Below, piece by piece: positions 25,847-34,116 of a DNA stretch of 64,000 bases. The stretch spans positions 62,001-126,000 of the forward strand of contig CANQUG010000002.1 in the NCBI GenBank assembly GCA_947626985.1. The letters are read 5' to 3'. Position numbers and translations under genes: made by a program. The DNA comes from an uncultured Lachnospiraceae bacterium. Its GTDB lineage: Bacteria > Bacillota > Clostridia > Lachnospirales > Lachnospiraceae. Every line of letters begins with the position of its first letter. Position 1 is the stretch's first letter. The notes beneath the pieces were generated by a model. It made no database searches. It was not told the origin of the DNA and saw nothing but the letters and a program-made list of their open reading frames with translations.

Positions 25847-28800
25847 TTACATGGCTATCTTTGGCAGTCTCTCGTCGATCATGTTGGTCAGGTTATCGGT
25901 GCATTTCAGCTGGTCGATCAGCCTGCCGTCCGCAGCGGGAACCAGCTTCGCATCCTTGCAGGCGAGAACGCCGCCGTAAATCTGGCCGATCTCGGAATTG
26001 CGGTAGATGGGAAGCTTTTCGTTCATCTCGTCGGAGATATCCTGAACCTCATCGTAGGTCATCTCGATCTCATACACATGGGCCAGCTCAGCGGCTACTT
26101 CCCAGTTGGAGAATACCACATCCTCCTCCGCGGCTTCCTCCACAGCCTGCATCCTGCGCTCGGTATTGGTGTAGGTGCCGTATGTAGAAGCAAATCCGGT
26201 GCCGGGGATTACCACGTCTGCCTTGGCCGCGGTGTCGGTCATATGGGTATCGCATACTGCCAGGAATACCAGCTCCTTCAGGGCGTCTCCGTCGGGATCC
26301 TCACCGAAATCGATCAGGGCCTTCACGCCTTCCATGGCCTCAGCGCCGGCAGTGATGCCCAGGTCGATCAGACCCTGGCTGTTGTTCTTGGCCTTCAGCA
26401 TCAGGATACCGTCGCGGGCCCTGCCGATATGTCCGGAAACAAGGGCGATGTCAGCCAGGAGCACAGCCGCGTCCACGGAAACCACGTTCTGCTGGTACAC
26501 GATCATGGCTTTCTTCGCATTCGCATAGAGTTCGGCAACGGCTTTCACCTCGTCGCATACCGCGGCGCCTTCCACGGATGCCTTAAATTCGTCCAGACCT
26601 TCCAGTCCGGCGCCTTTGCCCATGTCGAGGAGGGCTTTGGCAACGCCTTTGAAGAAGGAGAGGCTGTTGTCGGTGACAACGGTCTTGTATGCAAATCTCA
26701 TATGAGGCTGCTTATATCCCTCGGGGCTTACAAGGATCACCTTGGCTCCGTTGGCGGCGGCCTGTTTCAGTTTCAGGCGGATCACCTGGTTCTCTTTCGC
26801 GATAAAGCCTGCGCAGAGGATCACCTCCGCGGAGAGAAGCTCGTCGATGGTGTTGGGGGAGGCGTCCACTCCCAGAACCTTCTTCAGTCCGTTCTCCCTG
26901 TTGTTAAAGCAGAGAGTCCTGGCGCCGATGGAATCCGCAAATTTCTTCATCACATAGGCTTCTTCATTCGTATAACGGTCGGAGATGGAAACCGCCACAG
27001 CGTCCTTGCCGTATTTGGCAGCCAGAGCTTCCGCTTTTTTGGTCACCAGCACGAAGGCTTCATGGTAATCCACCTCTTCCAGCCTGCCGTCCTTTCTGGC
27101 CATGGGATCCAGAATCTTGCCGTCCACCGCGGCGCAGTCAAAGCCGAATTTGCCCCGTCCGCAGAGGAGACCCTTATTCACAGCGCCCTCTTTGTCCGGA
27201 ACGGCCTTCACCAGCATATCGCCGTAGGTCTCCAGATGGATGGAGCAGCCCACGGAGCAGTGAGAACAGGTGGTATCTGTGGATTCCGTATCCAGCGGAA
27301 CGGATTTTTCCAGAGAGAGACGTTCCTGAAGAGCGCCGGTGGGACACACGCTTACGCACTGACCGCAGGAAATACATCCGGTTTCCGCAAGAGGAAGCTC
27401 CAGAGCGGGCTTCACAACGGTGTCAAAGCCGCGGTGAACCAGACCCAGAGCGCCCACGCCCATCACCTCGTCGCAGGCACGCACACAGAGTCCGCAGAGG
27501 ATACACTTGTTGGGATCTCTGAGAATGAAGGGATGCTCGTCGTGGTATTCCACTTCATTGATGTCTCCCGCAAAGCGCTCGGGCTGTACATTGTACATAT
27601 TGGAGTAGGCGATCAGCTTGCACTCAAAGTAATCCTTGCAGCCGCATTCCAGACAGCGGTGAGCCTCGTTCAGAGCCTGCTCCTCGTCATATCCGAATAC
27701 AACCTCGGTAAAGTTATCCTTTCTCTCCTCCGCGTTCAGCTGTTCCATAGTGGGACGGCACATTCTCTCCCGATCCTCGAAGGTCTTCTCGGTCACATCC
27801 GTCCTGGTCACATAGTAGTTGGGCTCATAGGGGATATTCTCTCCCCGGAGATAAGCGTCCACTACCTGGCAGCCCTTCTTCGCATCCGCGATGGATTCCA
27901 CAGCGATGGAGATCTTGTCATTGCCGCAGTCGCCGCCTGCGAATACGCCGGGGATCGCGGTCATGAAAGTATTCTTGTCATAAATGATGCCGCCTTTTCT
28001 GGTGAGCTCCACGCCCTTGATGCCCTCTGCGTTCACCTTCTGGCCGATGGCCAGGATCACGGTGTCCACATCGATGGTCTCGGTCCTGCCCTCCACGGGA
28101 ACAGGCGCGCGGCGTCCGGAAGCGTCCGGCTCGCCCAGCTCCATCACCTGGAGGATCATCTTGCGGCAGTGGCCGTTTTCATCGGAGATGATCTCCAGAG
28201 GATTGGTCAGGTTCAGGAAGATCACGCCCTCCTCCTCGGCCTCCTCGATCTCCAGCATATCCGCGGGCATCTCGTCTTTTGTTCTTCTGTAAATATTGTA
28301 AACCTTGTCCGCACCCAGACGAACCGCGGTACGGCAGGCGTCCATGGCGGTATTGCCGCCGCCGACGATGGCTACGTTTTTGCCAAGGTCGATGGGCTCG
28401 TTGCGCACAACTCTGCGCAGGAAATCGATACCTCCGATCACGCCGTCAGCATCCTCTCCCTTGCAGCGGACGCCGGTGGAAACCCAGGCGCCGATACCTA
28501 CGCACACTGCGTCAAAGTCTCTGCGGATGGTCTCAAATGAAATGTCCTCGCCGATCTTCGTATTGGTAATCATGTCCACGCCCATTTTTTCCAGAACGGC
28601 GATCTCCTCGTCCAGAACCTCCTTGGGGAGACGGTATTCCGGAATGCCGTAGCGGAGCATGCCGCCCAGCTTGGGCATGGCCTCATAGATCGTCACTCCG
28701 TGGCCCATCTGACGAAGGAAGTATGCCATGGAAATACCATAGGGGCCGCCGCCGATGATGGCTACATTTTTTCCGGTGTCGGGATCGCAGTCGGGAACGA

Positions 28801-29359
28801 AGGGATCCTCGCCGAATTCGTCCGTATCCGCGGCAAATCTCTTCAGATTCGCGATGGCGATGGGCTCGTCCACCAGACCGCGGCGGCAGGCCTTCTCGCA
28901 GGGATGGGGACATACCCGTCCGATGGCGCCGGGAAGCGGAATGTTGTCCCGGATCAGCTTGATGGCTTCCTCATACTGGCCGTTGGCGATGAGGCCCACA
29001 TAGCCCTGACAGTCGGTGCCTGCGGGACATGCCAGCATGCAGGGCGGACGGCAGTCGCCTTTATGGTTGGAAAGGAGCAGCTCCAGGTTCGTCTTTCTGG
29101 ACTGGATCACGCGATCCGTGTTGGTGTGGATGATCATGTTGGGAGCGATCTCCGTAGCGCAGGCCTTCCAGAGCTTGGGGTTTCCCTCCATCTCCACCAC
29201 ACAGAGACCGCACGCGCCGTAAATTTCTGTTCTTTCATCGTAGCAGAGGGTGGGAATAAAGATATCATTTTCTCTGCAAACTTCAAGAATGGTCTGCCCG
29301 GGAAGCCCGAAGACCTCTTTTCCGTCAATATTTAATCTGAACTTGTTCACAGTCTGCAC
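25847..29359 (-). CDS. Large subunit of Stn-type NADP/ferredoxin oxidoreductase (2Fe-2S, GltD-like and NuoG-like fusion)
   Basis: A 1170-residue multi-cofactor protein. The N-terminal 2Fe-2S domain uses Cys39, 50, 53 and 67. Next comes a cysteine block (NHKGDCRPPCMLACPAGTDC) of NuoG/GltD type, then a GltD/NfnB-like flavin-NADP module with dinucleotide sites AIIGGGPYGIS and AIVGGGNTAMDA and the C-terminal GGDCGND. Two 4Fe-4S sites follow (CILCGLCVRAC, CISCGQCVSVC). A NuoG/MopB-like tail begins CSHCSVGCSIH; there is no H-cluster, so it is not a hydrogenase. This domain order and the NuoF/NuoE partners match the Sporomusa-type Nfn (Stn) electron-bifurcating transhydrogenase (large subunit StnA), which couples NADPH, NADH and ferredoxin. 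That identification is by architecture; the coupling stoichiometry here is inferred. Cytoplasmic. Confidence 0.85.
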   Translation of the reverse strand: MQTVNKFRLNIDGKEVFGLPGQTILEVCRENDIFIPTLCYDERTEIYGACGLCVVEMEGNPKLWKACATEIAPNMIIHTNTDRVIQSRKTNLELLLSNHKGDCRPPCMLACPAGTDCQGYVGLIANGQYEEAIKLIRDNIPLPGAIGRVCPHPCEKACRRGLVDEPIAIANLKRFAADTDEFGEDPFVPDCDPDTGKNVAIIGGGPYGISMAYFLRQMGHGVTIYEAMPKLGGMLRYGIPEYRLPKEVLDEEIAVLEKMGVDMITNTKIGEDISFETIRRDFDAVCVGIGAWVSTGVRCKGEDADGVIGGIDFLRRVVRNEPIDLGKNVAIVGGGNTAMDACRTAVRLGADKVYNIYRRTKDEMPADMLEIEEAEEEGVIFLNLTNPLEIISDENGHCRKMILQVMELGEPDASGRRAPVPVEGRTETIDVDTVILAIGQKVNAEGIKGVELTRKGGIIYDKNTFMTAIPGVFAGGDCGNDKISIAVESIADAKKGCQVVDAYLRGENIPYEPNYYVTRTDVTEKTFEDRERMCRPTMEQLNAEERKDNFTEVVFGYDEEQALNEAHRCLECGCKDYFECKLIAYSNMYNVQPERFAGDINEVEYHDEHPFILRDPNKCILCGLCVRACDEVMGVGALGLVHRGFDTVVKPALELPLAETGCISCGQCVSVCPTGALQERLSLEKSVPLDTESTDTTCSHCSVGCSIHLETYGDMLVKAVPDKEGAVNKGLLCGRGKFGFDCAAVDGKILDPMARKDGRLEEVDYHEAFVLVTKKAEALAAKYGKDAVAVSISDRYTNEEAYVMKKFADSIGARTLCFNNRENGLKKVLGVDASPNTIDELLSAEVILCAGFIAKENQVIRLKLKQAAANGAKVILVSPEGYKQPHMRFAYKTVVTDNSLSFFKGVAKALLDMGKGAGLEGLDEFKASVEGAAVCDEVKAVAELYANAKKAMIVYQQNVVSVDAAVLLADIALVSGHIGRARDGILMLKAKNNSQGLIDLGITAGAEAMEGVKALIDFGEDPDGDALKELVFLAVCDTHMTDTAAKADVVIPGTGFASTYGTYTNTERRMQAVEEAAEEDVVFSNWEVAAELAHVYEIEMTYDEVQDISDEMNEKLPIYRNSEIGQIYGGVLACKDAKLVPAADGRLIDQLKCTDNLTNMIDERLPKIAM

Positions 29360-29365
29360 CTCCTA

Positions 29366-31120
29366 TTAAACTCTCTTTACTGCGCCGAATTTGCAGGATT
29401 CCTCACACCTGCCGCACTTGATGCATACAGCGGGATCGATGGTGTGTTTCTTCTTCTTTTCTCCAGTGATAGCGCCCACCGGACAGTGTCTCGCGCAGGA
29501 CGTGCAGCCCTTGCAGCTGTCCGTAATTTCATAATGAATGAGAGCTTTACAGGATTTCGCAGTACAGGTGTGGTTGTAAATATGATCCTCATATTCGTTG
29601 CGGAAATAACGGATGGTGGTAAGCACGGGGTTCGGCGCTGTCTGGCCCAGACCGCACATGGCGCCGTCCTTGATCTTCCCTGCCAGTTCCTGCAGGAGCT
29701 CGATGTCTCCGTCCTTTCCTTCGCCTCTGGTAATCCTCTCCAGGATCTCCAGCATTCTCTTGGTGCCGATACGGCAGTAGTTGCACTTTCCGCAGGATTC
29801 CTTTCTGGTGAAGTCCAGGAAGAATCTTGCCATATCCACCATACAGGTGTCCTCGTCCATTACGATCATACCGCCGGAACCGACGATGGCTCCTGTCTTG
29901 TTAATATCCTCATATGTAACGGGGGTATCGATGAGGGCCGCGGGGATACATCCGCCGGAGGGACCGCCCATCTGAACGGCCTTGAATTCCTTGTCGTTCT
30001 TGATGCCGCCGCCGATATTGTAAATAACTTCCTTCAGAGGCATGCCCATGGGAACCTCCACCAGGCCGCCCTTCTTGATCTTGCCGGCAAGGGCGAATAC
30101 CTTGGAGCCCTTGGACGCGGAGGATCCTCTGTCCGCGAAGGCCTGTCCGCCGTTGGCGATGATCCATGCCACGTTGGCGTAGGTCTCCACGTTATTGATA
30201 TTGGTGGGAAGCTTCCAGTAACCCTTGGCAGCCGGGAAGGGCGGTTTCAGACGGGGCATGCCGCGCTCGCCTTCCAGGGATGCGATGAGGGCCGTCTCCT
30301 CGCCGCACACGAATGCGCCTGCGCCTGCCTTGATCCGGATGTCAAAGCTGAAACCGGTTCCGAACAGATTTTTGCCCAGGAAGCCTTTTTCTCTGGCCTG
30401 AGCCATGGCGATCTCCAGACGGGCGATAGCCAGGGGATACTCTGCACGGCAGTAGATCACGCCCTCAGTGGCGCCTGCCGCGTATCCGCCGATGATCATG
30501 CCTTCCAGCAGGGAATGGGGATCTCCTTCCAGAACGGAACGATCCATGAACGCGCCGGGGTCGCCCTCGTCCGCGTTGCATACCATGTATTTCTGCGCGC
30601 CCTGATTGGACTTGATGGCGTTCCATTTAAACCAGGTGGGGAATCCGGCGCCGCCGCGTCCCCGAAGGCCGGAAACCTTGATCTCCTCGATCACCTGCTC
30701 CGGGGTCATGGAGGTGATCACCTTTTTCGCCGCCTCGTAGCCGCCCACCGCAAGGTACTCCTCGATCTTCTCGGGGTTGATCTTGCCGCAGTTTCTCAGA
30801 ACGATCCTCTGCTGCTGGGATAAGAAGGCCTCATCCTCCTTCGGGATCACATATTTCTCAACAGGCGCGCCGCCCACCAGATGTCCCTCCACGATCTCGG
30901 CCACCTTGTCCGGGGTGCATTTTACATATCTGGCTTCCAGCGCGCCTTCGTCATTATAGACGTCCACGATGGGCTCCAGATAGCAGGTTCCGATACATCC
31001 GGTCTTATCCACCGTCACGCCGGTCAGATTCTTCTCAGCCAGGATTCTCTCGAACTCATTAGAGGTTTTCTTCGCGCCGGTAGCAATACCGCAGCTGCCC
31101 TGTCCTACAACAACCTTCAT
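29366..31120 (-). CDS. NuoF-like flavoprotein subunit (StnB/HydB type)
   Basis: A 584-residue protein with three parts: an N-terminal thioredoxin-like 2Fe-2S domain (CGIATGAKKT, CIGTCYLEPIVDVY); the NuoF FMN/NADH core (GLRGRGGAGFPTWFKW, CNADEGDPGAFMDR, AGAGAYVCG-type AGAGAFVCGEETALI) with the 4Fe-4S ligands ESCGKCNYCRIGTKRML; and a C-terminal 2x[4Fe-4S] ferredoxin domain (CKGCTSCARHCP, CIKCGRCEESC). The extra N- and C-terminal domains match HydB/NfnB-associated subunits of soluble bifurcating enzymes rather than respiratory complex I. It binds NADH and FMN and passes electrons to the large subunit, whose gene starts 6 bp downstream. Confidence 0.93.
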   Translation of the reverse strand: MKVVVGQGSCGIATGAKKTSNEFERILAEKNLTGVTVDKTGCIGTCYLEPIVDVYNDEGALEARYVKCTPDKVAEIVEGHLVGGAPVEKYVIPKEDEAFLSQQQRIVLRNCGKINPEKIEEYLAVGGYEAAKKVITSMTPEQVIEEIKVSGLRGRGGAGFPTWFKWNAIKSNQGAQKYMVCNADEGDPGAFMDRSVLEGDPHSLLEGMIIGGYAAGATEGVIYCRAEYPLAIARLEIAMAQAREKGFLGKNLFGTGFSFDIRIKAGAGAFVCGEETALIASLEGERGMPRLKPPFPAAKGYWKLPTNINNVETYANVAWIIANGGQAFADRGSSASKGSKVFALAGKIKKGGLVEVPMGMPLKEVIYNIGGGIKNDKEFKAVQMGGPSGGCIPAALIDTPVTYEDINKTGAIVGSGGMIVMDEDTCMVDMARFFLDFTRKESCGKCNYCRIGTKRMLEILERITRGEGKDGDIELLQELAGKIKDGAMCGLGQTAPNPVLTTIRYFRNEYEDHIYNHTCTAKSCKALIHYEITDSCKGCTSCARHCPVGAITGEKKKKHTIDPAVCIKCGRCEESCKFGAVKRV

Positions 31121-31131
31121 ATTTCTACCTC

Positions 31132-31644
31132 CTATGCATTCTGTGCTTTGTAATCGTCAAGAATCTTCGTAACGGAAGATTTCGTCAGGTTTCCAAATGT
31201 TTCCTCGCCTTCGGTGGTCTTCACCATCATCACAGGGGCGAGGGAGCAGCAGCCAAGACAGGCCACATTATTCAGGGTAAACAGGCCGTCCTCCGTGGTC
31301 TCTCCATCCTTGATCCCCAGATGTTCGCAAACTGCTTCCTCGATCATATCGGAACCGTTTACGTGACAGGCAGTACCCTTGCAGAGCATGATCAGATACT
31401 TGCCGATGGGCTGCAGACGGAACTGTGCATAAAACGTAGCAACGCCATAGATTTTCGCAGGCATGATCCCGGTTCTCTCAGCGATGTAGTTGATCGCGTC
31501 CAGAGAAAGGTAACCATAGATATCCTGTGTCTGCTGGAGAATGGTGATGAGGCTGCCGGGTACTTTCGCATATTTTTCAAGCACCGGAGCCAGTTCTGCG
31601 AAATCCGCATTTGTGCCGTTCTGACATCCACACATATTGCTCAT
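31132..31644 (-). CDS. NuoE-like 2Fe-2S subunit (StnC/HydC type)
   Basis: A 170-residue thioredoxin-fold ferredoxin of the NuoE family. The 2Fe-2S ligands are in CKGTACHVNGS and CLGCCSLAPVM. The N-terminal helical part (KVPGSLITILQQTQDIYGYL) is typical of NuoE. It is the first gene of the three-gene operon and sits 11 bp before the NuoF-like gene. Ribosome site GGAGGGACAATC. Together the three subunits lack any membrane arm, so the complex is soluble. Confidence 0.93.
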   Translation of the reverse strand: MSNMCGCQNGTNADFAELAPVLEKYAKVPGSLITILQQTQDIYGYLSLDAINYIAERTGIMPAKIYGVATFYAQFRLQPIGKYLIMLCKGTACHVNGSDMIEEAVCEHLGIKDGETTEDGLFTLNNVACLGCCSLAPVMMVKTTEGEETFGNLTKSSVTKILDDYKAQNA

Positions 31645-31699
31645 ATGATTGTCCCTCCTGTAAATATTAATTTATAAACAAAAATATTCAGTCCAGAGC

Positions 31700-31727
31700 A
31701 TTATACCACAAACGGGAGGACAATCAA
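31700..31727 (-). promoter_or_regulatory. Extended -10 promoter of the oxidoreductase operon
   Basis: The minus strand has TTGATT, a 16-bp spacer and TGGTATAAT, an extended -10 (TGnTATAAT), 56 bp before the first start codon. Confidence 0.75.
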
Positions 31728-31771
31728 AGCAAAAAGAATAAAATCTTGTGTAATTTTTTGTACAAAACTGT

Positions 31772-31800
31772 AAAAACCGCCCAAATCAGGGCTTTTTTTT
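31772..31800. terminator. Terminator overlapping the tepA stop codon
   Basis: GCCC-TGATTT-GGGC forms a hairpin with GGTTTTT after it on the minus strand and TTTTTTTT after it on the plus strand. The tepA stop TGA is inside the loop, so translation ends within the terminator. Confidence 0.55.
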
Positions 31801-32586
31801 GCTGTTTTCACATGACGGTCCAGGCTGGGAAACGCGCAGTTTTTCCCGTCTTTTTTCGTCGATGAGCTGGTAAAGCTTGGCCAGTGCCTCTTTCATTCCC
31901 CCTACCTCGTTGATCAGTCCTTCCTGTACCGCCTCCCGGCCCTCCAGCATGGTGCCCACGTCCTTTACCAGCTGTGTGGTGTCCAGCATCAGCTCCTCCA
32001 GACGCTGCTGGGAGGTGCCGGAGTGGCTGGAGATAAAGGTGGTGATGCGGTCCTGGATTTTTTCCATGTTCCGGTAGGTCTGGGCCACGCCGATGAACAT
32101 TCCGCTGGAGCGCACGGGGTGGATGACCATGGTGGCACTGGGGACCACGAAGGAATAATCCGCGGAGACGGCCATGGGGACGCCGATGGAGTGTCCTCCG
32201 CCCAGCACCAGGGAAACCGTGGGGACGCTGAGGGAGGCGATCATCTCCGCGATGGCAAGGCCGGCCTCCACATCTCCTCCTACCGTATTCAGAAGGATCA
32301 GAAGTCCGTCCACGGTTTCGTCGTCCTCGATGAGGGCCAGTCTGGGAAGGACGTGCTCATACTTGGTGGTTTTGCTGTGGGAGGGGGCGGATTCGTGGCC
32401 CTCCACCTCGCCGATGATGGTGAGGAGCTCTACTCTGTATTTTCTGGAATTTCCGTTGAGGGTCACCTGGCCCATGTCCCGGATCTGGCGGTTTTCCTCA
32501 TTCTTCTGCTGCTGGTCGTTCTTTTCTTCCTCTTTTTGGGGTTCTTCTTTTTGGGTTTCTTCCTCTTTCCGGATATTTTCCGACAT
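31786..32586 (-). CDS. tepA: ClpP-fold serine protease, TepA (translocation-enhancing) type
   Basis: A 266-residue protein. The first 45 residues are highly charged, mostly E, K and Q. A ClpP/SppA-fold domain follows, with the catalytic Ser in GGGHSIGVPMAV, the catalytic His in MVIHPVR, the oxyanion-type NTVGGDVEAGLAIAEM, and a C-terminal helical cap (LEELMLDTTQLVKDVGTM). Bacillus TepA/YmfB is a cytosolic relative of signal peptide peptidases and ClpP that affects protein secretion and spore formation. No signal peptide here. Its ribosome site lies in a strong hairpin (32588-32623), and its stop codon lies in the loop of its terminator. Confidence 0.88.
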   Translation of the reverse strand: MSENIRKEEETQKEEPQKEEEKNDQQQKNEENRQIRDMGQVTLNGNSRKYRVELLTIIGEVEGHESAPSHSKTTKYEHVLPRLALIEDDETVDGLLILLNTVGGDVEAGLAIAEMIASLSVPTVSLVLGGGHSIGVPMAVSADYSFVVPSATMVIHPVRSSGMFIGVAQTYRNMEKIQDRITTFISSHSGTSQQRLEELMLDTTQLVKDVGTMLEGREAVQEGLINEVGGMKEALAKLYQLIDEKRREKLRVSQPGPSCENSKKKP

Positions 32587-32587
32587 A

Positions 32588-32623
32588 ATAATACCTCCAG
32601 AATTTTAGTCCTGGAGGTATTAT
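32588..32623 (-). promoter_or_regulatory. Hairpin sequestering the tepA Shine-Dalgarno
   Basis: The minus strand reads ATAATACCTCCAG, a 10-nt loop (GACTAAAATT), then CTGGAGGTATTAT. The two 13-nt arms pair perfectly. The 3' arm contains GGAGG and ends one base before the tepA ATG. No T-tract follows, so this is not a terminator of the upstream coiled-coil gene. Folding in the mRNA would block ribosome binding and make tepA translation conditional. Confidence 0.7.
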
Positions 32624-32641
32624 GTGTGAAATTCCGCGTTT

Positions 32642-33268
32642 TCATGCAGGGCTTTTCAGCCTGTCGCTGTGTTTGGCGACTACGACTTTCAGCACTTCAA
32701 TGTCCTCGCACATCTGATCGTTGCGGTCCGCGGCTTTTTTATATCTTTCGTATGTACTGACGTAGCAGTTCTCAATGTTCTGAAGTCTGGGAATAACGGT
32801 GTGCTCCACGAGAATTTCCACCTTCGAGAAGCGGTTTTCCACCTTCGTGAACCGGCCTTCCAGCTTCGTAAAGCAGTTTTCCAACTCCGAAAAGCGATTT
32901 TCCAACTTCGTGAGGCGGTCTTCCAACTTCATGAAGCAGTCTTCCAACTTCGTGACGCGGTCTTCCAGCTTCGTGAAGCAGTCTTCCAACTTCGTGACGC
33001 GGTCTTCCAGCTTCGTAAAGCGGTCTTCCAGCTTCGTAAAGCGGTCTTCCAGCTTCGTGAGGCGGTCTTCCAGCTTCGTGAGGCGGTCTTCCAACTTCGT
33101 AAAGCGGTCTTCCAGCCCCGTGAGACGGTCTTCAATAGGCTGAAGTCTGGCGTTGAGGGTCTCATCCAGAATTCCGGCCCATTTTTTCTCTGCTTCGTCA
33201 AATCTTTCATCCAGCTTCACATCCAGCAGCTGCGAGATGGCAAGCAGATCCTCTTTCGTAAGTGTCAT
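32642..33268 (-). CDS. Coiled-coil protein with about 16 tandem heptads
   Basis: A 208-residue protein: an N-terminal helical region (LTKEDLLAISQLLDVKLDE), then about 112 residues of near-identical heptads of the form TKLEDR(L/F/V), with hydrophobic residues at positions 3 and 7 of each, the signature of a long parallel coiled coil. A C-terminal helical tail follows (IPRLQNIENCYVSTYERYKKAADR). Cysteine replaces the usual residue in several heptads (TKLEDCF). No signal or membrane segment was seen. The family is unknown to me; an oligomeric scaffold or phage-tail-like rod is possible. The start is uncertain: ATG at 33268 or 33274, both after AGGAG. It is only 55 bp upstream of tepA. Confidence 0.75.
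   Translation of the reverse strand: MTLTKEDLLAISQLLDVKLDERFDEAEKKWAGILDETLNARLQPIEDRLTGLEDRFTKLEDRLTKLEDRLTKLEDRFTKLEDRFTKLEDRVTKLEDCFTKLEDRVTKLEDCFMKLEDRLTKLENRFSELENCFTKLEGRFTKVENRFSKVEILVEHTVIPRLQNIENCYVSTYERYKKAADRNDQMCEDIEVLKVVVAKHSDRLKSPA
32807..33142 (-). repeat. 21-bp tandem repeat array (16 units) inside the coiled-coil gene
   Basis: Sixteen 21-bp units each encode one heptad. Units differ at a few bases, with synonymous and conservative changes. Because 21 is a multiple of 3, unit gain or loss keeps the reading frame and only changes coiled-coil length by whole heptads. Confidence 0.9.
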
Positions 33269-33387
33269 AAGCATCACACTCCTTTTTCAGATCCTGACAA
33301 AAGGAGTCTAACATACTCTCTCTGCTCATGTCCAGATAATTTTCAGACACCGTGCAAACTGGATAAGAATTTACAAAACATCGGTGT

Positions 33388-34116
33388 TTACTCGTCCCAG
33401 TTGTGCCACACATCCGTCACATCGTCATCGTCGTCCAGCATATCCAAGATTCTCTGGATATCCCTGATGGCCTTTTCGTCCGTAAGCTCCACATAGGTCT
33501 GGGGAACCATGGCGACCTGAGCTTCCAGCATGGGAACGCCCGCCTGCTCCAGCGCTTCCCTCACCGCGCTGAAATCATCGGGAGCAGTGAGAACCTCATA
33601 GCTGTCCTCCTCCTCGCTGAAATCCTCGGCGCCCGCGTCCAGCGCCAGCATCATCAGCTCGTCCGCATCCATCTCGCACTCTTCCTTGTCGATGACGATC
33701 TGCCCCTTCTGGTCAAACATAAAAGACACGCAGCCCTGCGTGCCGATGCTTCCGTTGCCCTTGGTAAAAGCGCTTCGCACATTGCCTGCCGTCCGGTTTT
33801 TATTGTCTGTCAGGGTCTCCACGATAATGGCCACGCCGTTGGGACCGTAGCCTTCATAGGTAGCGCGCTCATAGTTGTTCGCGGAGTCCGCTCCGGCTGC
33901 TTTCTTTATGCCTCTGTCAATGGTGTCATTGGGCATATTGTTGGCCTTCGCCTTGGCGATGACGTCCCGAAGCTTGCTGTTGTTATTGGGATCGGGTCCG
34001 CCTGCTTTCACAGCCATCACGATCTCGCGGCCGATCACCGTAAAGATTTTGCCCTTTTTGGCGTCATTTTTCTCTTTCTTATGCTTTATGTTTGCGAATT
34101 TTGAATGTCCTGACAT
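33388..34116 (-). CDS. YebC/PmpR family regulator / translation factor
   Basis: A 242-residue YebC protein of normal length, with the N-terminal [51 protein letters not shown], and a C-terminal acidic end. The family binds DNA in some bacteria and in others helps ribosomes at proline-rich stretches. Ribosome site AAAGGAGAAGAGGT. The start overlaps the end of the upstream hemolysin-type gene by 31 bp. Confidence 0.95.
   Translation of the reverse strand: MSGHSKFANIKHKKEKNDAKKGKIFTVIGREIVMAVKAGGPDPNNNSKLRDVIAKAKANNMPNDTIDRGIKKAAGADSANNYERATYEGYGPNGVAIIVETLTDNKNRTAGNVRSAFTKGNGSIGTQGCVSFMFDQKGQIVIDKEECEMDADELMMLALDAGAEDFSEEEDSYEVLTAPDDFSAVREALEQAGVPMLEAQVAMVPQTYVELTDEKAIRDIQRILDMLDDDDDVTDVWHNWDE

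Noticed and set aside
25739..28540. A 933-residue plus-strand open frame opposite the Stn-like large subunit
   Set aside because: It is antisense to a gene with clear cofactor motifs, lacks any recognisable domain and reads as low-complexity sequence; it is a shadow of a high-GC coding strand.
31659..31699. Rex operator in the leader of the oxidoreductase operon
   Set aside because: TTGTTTATAAATTAATATTTACA has a loose dyad only and does not match the Rex consensus well enough to claim.
31647..31725. Partial inverted repeat GATTGTCC...GGACAATC around the Stn-operon promoter
   Set aside because: The left arm lies at the -35, before the likely transcription start, so it cannot mask the ribosome site in the mRNA; pairing beyond 8 bp is poor. 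Possible only as a DNA site.
32807..33142. Possible CRISPR array in the 21-bp tandem repeats
   Set aside because: Units are contiguous without unique spacers and are read in frame as coiled-coil heptads; no cas genes.
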